Of a stretch of 5,151 nt of DNA, positions 1 to 5,151 are shown one piece after another (position 1 is the first letter of the stretch; each line of letters opens with the position of its first letter). The DNA lies in contig DMFG01000175.1 of NCBI GenBank assembly GCA_003450655.1, positions 1-5,151 on the forward strand. The letters run 5' to 3'. The translations under genes and the position numbers were made by a program. Under the pieces are notes generated by a model. That model worked only from the letters and a program-made list of their open reading frames with translations, did no database searches and was not told the origin of the DNA. The stretch is from Coxiellaceae bacterium. Its GTDB lineage: Bacteria > Pseudomonadota > Gammaproteobacteria > Coxiellales > Coxiellaceae.

Positions 1-219
1 ACGACACAGCCATTCCCCTAACGCAATAAGAGCAGGTGGTCCAAACGCACGAAATCTTGCTGCCATGATTCGATCGCCATCGATCTTAAGTGATAATTCA
101 AACAACTCCCTACTCACCACTCCTGACTGTTCGATATGAACATCAGCTAAATCTGCCTGTAAAACACCTGCGTGGTCTGTATTCTCAAAATAATCAATCA
201 CGTCAGCTGAATAATTCAT
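1..219 (-). CDS. IscU-like scaffold-family protein lacking the usual Cys ligands (partial, 3' end beyond window)
   Basis: Only the first 73 residues are visible; the gene continues past base 1. The N-terminus (MNYSADVIDYFEN) matches the start of IscU (E. coli YSEKVIDHYENP), and ARFRAFG at residues 54-60 matches ARFKTYG, so membership of the IscU/NifU N-terminal family is well supported. IscU normally holds a nascent [2Fe-2S] cluster on three cysteines with help from an aspartate. Aligned to E. coli IscU, Cys37 becomes Ser36, Gly38 becomes Arg37, Asp39 becomes Glu38 and Cys63 becomes Pro61. The only visible cysteine (Cys72) is not at a ligand position. The third ligand, Cys106 in E. coli, would lie off the window. 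The ATG overlaps the TGA of the cysteine desulfurase gene as ATGA, implying coupled translation and a shared job. A normal scaffold role is doubtful; an accessory or regulator of the desulfurase, or a sulfur acceptor of another kind, is possible. Confidence 0.8.
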   Translation of the reverse strand, partial: MNYSADVIDYFENTDHAGVLQADLADVHIEQSGVVSRELFELSLKIDGDRIMAARFRAFGPPALIALGEWLCR

Positions 220-1373
220 AGGGCACCCGGTGACAGTTGACGCAAACGCTGAACTGAAGCAGCGCACTGATCGATAAATAACTGGCATTCATCTTGTTGT
301 GTATATTTTCCAAAACTAATCCGCAGTGATTGGCGCGCACTCACATCATCGATTCCCATGCTCCGAAGCACGTGAGATGGCTCATTCAAAGCAGCATTGC
401 ATGATGAACCTGTTGATACGACAAAGTGACGTAAATCCAATAATAATGCATCCATATGAACACCTTGAAATGAGACATTCAAACAATGTGGCACTTGATG
501 ATCCAAGTGGCCATTCAAAGTAACGCCACCTATACTTTGTAGCGCATGCCAGACATGATCTCGTAACAATGCAATACGCTCATAATCTTGTTGATAATCT
601 TTCAGAGCACTGGCGAATCCCGCCCCCATACCCACAATTTGATGCACAGGTAAAGTACCAGAACGGAGACCCAATTGTTGCTCACCGCCATGCATTTGAG
701 GGACTAAATGCAATCGCGGCTTTTGACTGATATATAAGGCTCCAACACCCGAGGGTCCATAAGCCTTATGAGCCGATAGCGTCATAAGATCAACGCCCAT
801 GGAAGACACATCCACAGGAATCTTACCTATAGATTGTGCTGCATCCACATGTAACAAGGCGCCTACTGCTTTAACGCATTTAGAAATAGCGGAAATATCC
901 TGAATAATACCGGTCTCATTGTTAACGTGCATCACACTTACTAACACAGTATCTTTACGTAACGTTCTTTTAAGCAACTCAAGATCTAACAAACCACGAG
1001 CATCAGGAGACAAATAACTGACCTCATACCCTAAACGCTCTAATATCTGACACGGGCCTAATACGGCTTTATGCTCACACGCCATCGTTACAATATGCTT
1101 GCCTTGTCGATGATAAAACTGTGCAGCACCTTTAATCGCTAGATTATTAGCTTCAGTGGCACCTGATGTCCAAATAATACTGTCAGGTGTTGCTCCAATC
1201 GAGGACGCGACTTGTTGTGCAGCCAGAGCAATGGGCACCTGTGACTTAACGCCATAAGCATTCGAGGACGGGTTACCTAGGGGTGTATGAGCCTGCATAC
1301 AAGGCAACATAGCTTGAAGCGCTTCCTCTGCGAGTGGCGTTGATGCCATATAATCCAAATACACAGAAGCCAT
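216..1373 (-). CDS. iscS: Cysteine desulfurase, IscS/NifS type
   Basis: PLP-dependent enzyme of 385 residues that removes sulfur from L-cysteine as an enzyme-bound persulfide and gives alanine; the sulfur feeds Fe-S clusters, tRNA thiolation or cofactors in the cytosol. Visible landmarks are YLDYMASTP (5-13), TSGATE (69-74), the cofactor-stacking His101 in CEHKAVL, MHVNNETG (148-155), HVDAAQS with Asp177 and Gln180, the PLP lysine Lys203 in SAHKAYGP, RSGTLPVHQIVGMG (237-250) and the persulfide Cys325 in STGSSCNAA. All catalytic positions are present, and the body is very close to E. coli IscS. The protein stops at RLRQLSPGAL, about 16 residues short of the C-terminal tail of E. coli IscS. The ATG is preceded by AGGG at 1381-1384 with 7-nt spacing, and this site overlaps the TAG stop of the upstream transporter gene (gap 9 nt). 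The symbol follows similarity and synteny; whether it is the cell's main desulfurase or a second copy cannot be told here. Confidence 0.95.
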   Translation of the reverse strand: MASVYLDYMASTPLAEEALQAMLPCMQAHTPLGNPSSNAYGVKSQVPIALAAQQVASSIGATPDSIIWTSGATEANNLAIKGAAQFYHRQGKHIVTMACEHKAVLGPCQILERLGYEVSYLSPDARGLLDLELLKRTLRKDTVLVSVMHVNNETGIIQDISAISKCVKAVGALLHVDAAQSIGKIPVDVSSMGVDLMTLSAHKAYGPSGVGALYISQKPRLHLVPQMHGGEQQLGLRSGTLPVHQIVGMGAGFASALKDYQQDYERIALLRDHVWHALQSIGGVTLNGHLDHQVPHCLNVSFQGVHMDALLLDLRHFVVSTGSSCNAALNEPSHVLRSMGIDDVSARQSLRISFGKYTQQDECQLFIDQCAASVQRLRQLSPGAL

Positions 1374-1382
1374 TATTTCGCC

Positions 1383-3455
1383 CTAAAAAGATGTGCGATA
1401 CAGCCATCGACAAATCGCCAAGAGCGACAAGAAGCCTAATATCGTCGCAACCTGATGCAAAGAATGAGGCATGATTGATAAAGCATTAGAGCTGCCCATC
1501 AGAACAAATGGCACAGCTAGAACCACACCCATCAACGCGGCACCTGCGACCAAACCACAAGCGAGCAACAATCCATTTTGATGTTGATACTCATGTAAAG
1601 ACATAACATCATGACGTTGTCGCATTGATCGATTCACAAGATAACTCACAATCGCCCCAGCAATAACCGGTGTCATAACATCCGTTGGCAAATAAATACC
1701 TAATCCAACGGCTAAAACTGGCAAACGATAGCCTCTTGGTTTCAACCACTCATCCACACCAATTAGAACAGCAGCAATAACAACTCCCAAACTAATCATT
1801 GCCCATTCTAAATGCCCTGTTAAAATCCCCTCAGCAACAGAAGCAATGAGACTCGCCTGTGGTGCTGGTAACATTTGGGTGGGATCCATACCTGCGCGTG
1901 GATAAACACCAGCCATACCATAGGCTTGAAATAATAAATCCAAAACTGGCGCAATAGTTAACGATGAACAGACAACACCTAGAATGAGAACGATTTGCTG
2001 CTTCCAAGGGGTCGCACCCATGATCTGACCGGCCTTAAGGTCTTGAATATTTTCATTAGAAATAGAAGCCGCTGTTGCAATCATTGCGGTGATCACAATC
2101 AACACGCCCAAAAGGTGTAAGATATGATGCAAATGTGGCGGCAATAATTTAAATAACAAAAATAATGCACCAATTAAAGCAACCGCAATAATCAAAACAC
2201 CAGACAATGGATTATTAGTTGAACCTACCATACCCGTAAAATAACCACACACCGTAGATAGCGAAAAACCAATTGCTAATATTAAGCCAATCACTAAAAG
2301 AATGAAGCCATGAGTCCCTAACACTGAAATCCCTAAATCCAGGCCTTTCATCTGGGTCCACATAAAATAATAAATAGCGATAGAAACAACAATAACACCC
2401 AATATAATCCAAAAGCCTGGTATATCTCTGTCTGTGCGCAGACGAGTTGCCCCCGAGGAAGAAGACTTTTTCTTAATCGGCGCTTGCCAACCATCGAGCA
2501 ATGGCTTAATTAATCGTAATAGCGTCCAGATCCCACCAACAAACATGACGCCAACACCCACAAAACGTAAATGCGAAGACCACATATCCATAACGACAGT
2601 GTATGCATCACGAGTCATATCACTAGAAGACAAACCAAAATGTAAAAACAAAGCTGGCAATACCATCACCCAGCCTATAACAACACCCGTGAGCAAACTC
2701 AAACCCACCTCTATCCCAATGATATAGCCAGCAGCAACTAACGCAGGGTTATAGCCAACACCTATACCCATAAAGGTTTGCCCTACACGAAACCACACTT
2801 GCAATGAGTCTGTAAAAATTTGAAATCCAGCTTGACAGAAACTCACCAAGCCACCGACAAGTGCACCCCAACACAAGGCACCTAAATCACCACCGCCTTC
2901 AGCACAAGCAGTGAGGACCTTACCAATTGCAGTACCCTCTGGAAATTTCAATGCTGGAATATTTAATAGAACCCGACGTAAAGGCACAGAAAATAATACA
3001 CCCAACACACCACCCAGCATAGTAATCATCAATGTTTCCCAGTACGGGAAATGCTGCCAATAATGCAACAATATCATGGCCGGCAAAACAAATGAGACCG
3101 CAGCAGCAACCCCTTCACCAGCAGAAGCTGCTGTTTGAACCATCGTGCTTTCTAGTATATTGGATTGCTTAAAGAAACGCAGAATACCAATCGAAATGAC
3201 TGAGGCAGGAATAGACGCTGAAATGGTGGTTCCTACTTTAAGCGCTAGATAACAATTCGCACCGGCTAAAATACAAGCCAAAATAATTGATAAAAAAATG
3301 ACCTTGATCGTTAACTCAGGTAAAGATTCACTAGCAGATATGTACGGTTTAACATCCTGATTTAAATCACTCACACTAATACCCACTTGGTTCTTTTTAA
3401 ATGCAGAGCGATTATACACAGAAAACCACTGTAAAGGTAGAAGCCTACAAATCAC
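1383..3455 (-). CDS. OPT-family oligopeptide/metal-chelate transporter
   Basis: Inner-membrane secondary transporter of the OPT family, whose members import oligopeptides, glutathione or metal-chelator complexes; the substrate cannot be read from sequence. Family signatures in order are: NCYLALKVGTTISASIP (67-83), SAGEGVAAA (111-119), FPEGTA (171-176), GYNPALVAAGYIIG (234-247), the hallmark GMVGSTNNPLSG (408-419), NIQDLKAGQIMGATPWKQQ (469-487), APQASLIASVAEG (531-543) and RLPVLAVGLGIYLPTDV (577-593). About 16 hydrophobic segments are visible, with a charged KKKSSSSGATRLRTDRD loop at 328-344. The given start is a GTG overlapping the trmJ stop as GTGA, but it has no clear Shine-Dalgarno. There is no in-frame ATG before residue 105. 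Family N-termini usually begin just before KPYISAS (36-42), so GTG codons at 3386 or 3374 (residues 24, 28) are realistic; the 3374 start has GTGGG 7 nt upstream and would give 663 residues. It lies between trmJ and iscS, where E. coli has iscR. Confidence 0.93.
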   Translation of the reverse strand: MICRLLPLQWFSVYNRSAFKKNQVGISVSDLNQDVKPYISASESLPELTIKVIFLSIILACILAGANCYLALKVGTTISASIPASVISIGILRFFKQSNILESTMVQTAASAGEGVAAAVSFVLPAMILLHYWQHFPYWETLMITMLGGVLGVLFSVPLRRVLLNIPALKFPEGTAIGKVLTACAEGGGDLGALCWGALVGGLVSFCQAGFQIFTDSLQVWFRVGQTFMGIGVGYNPALVAAGYIIGIEVGLSLLTGVVIGWVMVLPALFLHFGLSSSDMTRDAYTVVMDMWSSHLRFVGVGVMFVGGIWTLLRLIKPLLDGWQAPIKKKSSSSGATRLRTDRDIPGFWIILGVIVVSIAIYYFMWTQMKGLDLGISVLGTHGFILLVIGLILAIGFSLSTVCGYFTGMVGSTNNPLSGVLIIAVALIGALFLLFKLLPPHLHHILHLLGVLIVITAMIATAASISNENIQDLKAGQIMGATPWKQQIVLILGVVCSSLTIAPVLDLLFQAYGMAGVYPRAGMDPTQMLPAPQASLIASVAEGILTGHLEWAMISLGVVIAAVLIGVDEWLKPRGYRLPVLAVGLGIYLPTDVMTPVIAGAIVSYLVNRSMRQRHDVMSLHEYQHQNGLLLACGLVAGAALMGVVLAVPFVLMGSSNALSIMPHSLHQVATILGFLSLLAICRWLYRTSF
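3411..3439 (-). promoter_or_regulatory. Possible internal promoter for the transporter-iscS-iscU-like genes
   Basis: On the minus strand a perfect TATAAT lies at 3411-3416, inside the first 15 codons of the longest transporter reading frame. The -35 is weak: TACCTT at 3434-3439 gives a 17-nt spacer but matches poorly, while the better TTTACA at 3430-3435 leaves only 13 nt. If used, transcription would start near 3404, just upstream of the alternative GTG starts at 3386 and 3374. This would fit a shorter transporter and expression independent of trmJ. A chance match is quite possible. Confidence 0.25.
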
Positions 3456-4186
3456 TTATTAAGTATTGCTTTAAATACACCTCTTAATATATTGATTTCA
3501 TTCTTCTTTAGTCTTGACCTATGAAAAAGGCGATACAATCGACGCATTAATAATTTAGGGTGTTTTGGATCTAAAATACTCAAGTGGATCAACACATTCT
3601 CCAAGCTATCCACGAAATGCACCACCTCCTCACCACTCGCCCAAGCCTCACCAGGGTCCGATACCTCAGAAACGTCATTCGATGAAACAGGCCCCTCATT
3701 ACACTGAGCAGCCACTCGCAATTCATAGCAAATCACCTGAACTGCAGCAGCAAGGTTTAATGAAGAAAAAGCTTCATTCGTATTGATATGGACATGAGAC
3801 TGACAAACCGCTAACTCATCGTTAGTTAACCCTGCATGCTCACGCCCAAAGACAAAAGCAACAGGGGCAGAGCTCAATGAAGCTTGAGCTTGTTCAGCAC
3901 ATTCTCTAGGAGAACATAATGGCCACTCTAATGATCGCTGGCGAGCACTGGTAGCATAAGCATATTCAACCCCCCGTAGAGCCTCAGATAAATTATCCAC
4001 AACACAGGCATTTTGTAATAAATCGTCTGCGCCAGCTGCCATTTGCGTGGCCCTTTGATCAAGCTCGCACTGCGGATTAACTAAGTAAAGTTGGGATATT
4101 CCCATAGTTTTCATTGCTCTAGCTGCAGCGCCAATATTCCCAGGATGAGTTGGCTCCACGAGCACAATTCGAACATTTTCTAACAT
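3452..4186 (-). CDS. trmJ: tRNA (cytidine/uridine-2'-O-)-methyltransferase TrmJ
   Basis: SPOUT-class SAM-dependent methyltransferase that 2'-O-methylates position 32 in the anticodon loop of several tRNAs; it acts in the cytosol as a dimer. At 244 residues it is almost the same length as E. coli TrmJ. The three SPOUT motifs are clear: HPGNIGAAARAMKTMG (14-29, with the conserved Arg23), FVFGREHAGLTNDEL (111-125), and SSLNLAAAVQVICYELR (141-157), which forms the trefoil-knot SAM pocket. A polar linker (about 160-185) leads to a C-terminal helical extension containing RRLYRLFHRSRL and ending NILRGVFKAILNK, typical of TrmJ rather than of TrmH or TrmL. The ATG has GGGGA 7 nt upstream. It is the first gene of the minus-strand cluster and is divergent from suhB, as in E. 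coli. Its TGA overlaps the furthest-upstream GTG of the transporter gene. Confidence 0.95.
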   Translation of the reverse strand: MLENVRIVLVEPTHPGNIGAAARAMKTMGISQLYLVNPQCELDQRATQMAAGADDLLQNACVVDNLSEALRGVEYAYATSARQRSLEWPLCSPRECAEQAQASLSSAPVAFVFGREHAGLTNDELAVCQSHVHINTNEAFSSLNLAAAVQVICYELRVAAQCNEGPVSSNDVSEVSDPGEAWASGEEVVHFVDSLENVLIHLSILDPKHPKLLMRRLYRLFHRSRLKKNEINILRGVFKAILNK

Positions 4187-4201
4187 CAGTGATTCCCCGT
4201 A

Positions 4202-4231
4202 ATCATAAGACTAAGCTTGTTCGCTTAAGAA
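4202..4231 (-). promoter_or_regulatory. Weak candidate promoter for trmJ
   Basis: The minus strand has TATGAT (4202-4207, one mismatch to TATAAT) and TTCTTA (4226-4231) separated by 18 nt. The start of transcription would fall around 4195, leaving a leader of only about 9 nt that cuts into the GGGGA ribosome site, which argues against it. A second option is TATTCT further upstream with a poorer -35. A trmJ promoter must lie somewhere in this 161-nt gap, but I cannot fix it firmly. Confidence 0.2.
4212..4227. repeat. Short dyad in the trmJ/suhB divergent spacer
   Basis: TAAGC-TTGTTC-GCTTA is a perfect 5-bp inverted repeat around a 6-nt centre. It sits within the spacer of the weak trmJ promoter candidate, a position where a repressor could act. 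No match to a known operator is recognised, and I see no obvious IscR-type box in the region. A short palindrome like this can occur by chance. Confidence 0.25.
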
Positions 4232-4290
4232 ACAGAATAATGCTCGCAATCTACAACAATTTAGTGAAACCTACCAGAGATAAACAGAGG

Positions 4291-4318
4291 TTGCATCCTA
4301 CTCTCGTTTTGCTATGCT
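4291..4318 (+). promoter_or_regulatory. Probable suhB promoter with extended -10
   Basis: TTGCAT (4291-4296) and TATGCT (4313-4318) are spaced by 16 nt, and the -10 is preceded by TG plus one base (TGCTATGCT), an extended -10 that compensates for a moderate -35. Transcription would begin near 4325, giving a leader of roughly 23 nt that contains the ribosome-binding site. This is the best sigma-70-like promoter in the divergent gap. Confidence 0.55.
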
Positions 4319-4335
4319 TGGCGCAATTCATAGTC

Positions 4336-4341
4336 AGAGGA
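4336..4341 (+). promoter_or_regulatory. suhB ribosome-binding site
   Basis: AGAGGA lies 6 nt before the ATG at 4348. It fixes the start at MHPMLTIAL, identical in register to E. coli SuhB (MHPMLNIAV). The same frame stays open back to an ATG at 4150, but that stretch is antisense to the start of trmJ and has no SuhB-like sequence. Confidence 0.8.
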
Positions 4342-4347
4342 CATACC

Positions 4348-5139
4348 ATGCACCCCATGCTCACTATCGCCCTACAAGCCTCGCGTCAAGCCAGCAAACA
4401 CATTCTACGCGCCTTTGATCAGCCTGACCGCATCAGTATTTCCGAAAAGTCGGCCAATGATTTTGTCACTGATGTCGATACGTTTGCAGAACAAGTCATT
4501 ATTGAGCAAATTCAACAAGCCTACCCATCGCATAGCATTTTGGCCGAGGAGCATGGCACGATTGAAGGTGATGAATATACATGGATCATCGATCCCTTAG
4601 ACGGAACCACCAACTTCATTCATGGTATTCCACACTTTGCTATTTCCATCGCCATTAAGAAAAATAATGACTTGATCGCAGGTCTTATTTTTGACCCCAT
4701 TCGCAATGAGCTCTTTACAGCTACAAAAGGTGGCGGCGCACAATTGAATCATCGTCGAATTCGGGTATCCAATATTGCTAAAATATCACAAGCACTCATC
4801 GGAACCGGCTTTCCTTTTCGTGACAAACATCATATCGCCCCGTACCTAAGTACATTCTCGCACTTGCTTCCACAAACCTCTGACATTCGTCGTTCTGGTT
4901 CGGCGGCGCTTGATCTAGCTTATGTGGCTTGTGGACGACTAGATGGCTTCTGGGAGCCTTCATTAAAAGCATGGGATATGGCTGCAGGCGCTTTGTTAAT
5001 TCAAGAAGCCGGAGGAATGCTATGTGACTTTAACGGTGAGCAAGACTTTCTTTCCAATGGCTGTATCATTGCTGGCAACCCAAAAATTCATAAACAACTA
5101 GCTCATTCTGTCATGGAAACACTCCACGAAAAGCACTAA
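4348..5139 (+). CDS. suhB: Inositol-1-monophosphatase family protein SuhB
   Basis: Mg2+- and Li+-sensitive phosphatase of the FIG superfamily that hydrolyses inositol monophosphates. In E. coli, SuhB also joins the Nus factors in rRNA transcription antitermination. The product is 263 residues, close to the 267 of E. coli. Metal-binding motifs are intact: EEHG with Glu67 (67-70), DPLDGTTNF with Asp82 and Asp85 (82-90), and WDMAAGALLIQEAGG with Asp210 (209-223). Further SuhB-like stretches are NDFVTDVD (37-44), DPIRNELFTATKGGGAQLN (116-134), GTGFPF (152-157) and RRSGSAALDLAYVACGRLDG (181-200). It is monocistronic within the window: TAA at 5137-5139 is followed by only 12 bases with no visible terminator. 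It is divergent from trmJ, matching the enterobacterial order. Confidence 0.96.
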   Translation: MHPMLTIALQASRQASKHILRAFDQPDRISISEKSANDFVTDVDTFAEQVIIEQIQQAYPSHSILAEEHGTIEGDEYTWIIDPLDGTTNFIHGIPHFAISIAIKKNNDLIAGLIFDPIRNELFTATKGGGAQLNHRRIRVSNIAKISQALIGTGFPFRDKHHIAPYLSTFSHLLPQTSDIRRSGSAALDLAYVACGRLDGFWEPSLKAWDMAAGALLIQEAGGMLCDFNGEQDFLSNGCIIAGNPKIHKQLAHSVMETLHEKH

Positions 5140-5151
5140 GCGGAATATTAG

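Noticed and set aside
326..523. Plus-strand open frame of 65 codons opposite iscS
   Set aside because: It lies wholly antisense to the conserved C-terminal part of the cysteine desulfurase, including the active-site Cys loop, and has no family resemblance.
2215..2412. Minus-strand 65-codon frame inside the transporter gene
   Set aside because: It is an alternate-frame shadow within the OPT gene over conserved membrane segments, and has no ribosome site of note.
2434..2727. Plus-strand open frame of 97 codons inside the transporter gene
   Set aside because: It is antisense to a well-conserved OPT coding region, has no recognisable motifs, and its composition mirrors the opposite strand.
3565..3786. 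Plus-strand open frame of 73 codons rich in Pro, His and Ser
   Set aside because: It is antisense to the trmJ C-terminal half; the odd composition comes from the complement of trmJ codons.
4150..4347. In-frame N-terminal extension of suhB by 66 codons
   Set aside because: It overlaps the start of trmJ antisense and would put the promoter inside the gene. It lacks SuhB similarity, while the ATG at 4348 has a strong AGAGGA site and the expected MHPML start.
4415..4600. Plus-strand 61-codon frame inside suhB
   Set aside because: It is an alternate-frame shadow over the conserved catalytic EEHG and DPLDGTTNF region of SuhB.

Overview
The window looks like chromosomal DNA from a gammaproteobacterium of low-to-moderate GC (AT-leaning by eye, not counted). 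TrmJ and SuhB read as close relatives of the Escherichia coli proteins. Their head-to-head arrangement, with an iscS-iscU pair downstream of trmJ, matches the E. coli suhB / trmJ-iscR-iscS-iscU neighbourhood. A host-associated lineage such as the Legionellales is possible, but this is only an inference from base composition and gene content. No mobile element, RNA gene or CRISPR array was seen.

Layout. Positions 1-4186 hold four tightly packed minus-strand genes, read right to left. They are trmJ (tRNA 2'-O-methyltransferase), a large OPT-family membrane transporter, an IscS-type cysteine desulfurase, and the first 73 codons of an IscU-like protein that runs off the left edge. The junctions are a GTGA overlap (or a 77-nt gap, depending on the transporter start), a 9-nt gap, and an ATGA overlap. 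This strongly suggests one operon with coupled translation. Positions 4187-4347 are a 161-nt divergent promoter region. Positions 4348-5139 hold suhB (inositol monophosphatase family) on the plus strand, and the last 12 bases carry nothing recognisable.

The unusual part is the isc-like section. The place held by iscR in E. coli is taken by an OPT transporter. The cysteine desulfurase has its full active site but lacks most of the C-terminal tail that E. coli IscS uses to contact IscU. The adjacent IscU-like protein keeps the family fold signature but has lost the first two cluster-ligand cysteines and the conserved aspartate. Together this suggests a remodelled ISC-derived module, perhaps linking import of peptides, thiols or metal chelates to sulfur mobilisation, rather than a standard Fe-S scaffold system. 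That functional reading is inference. The sequence facts are the residue substitutions, the short tail and the gene order.
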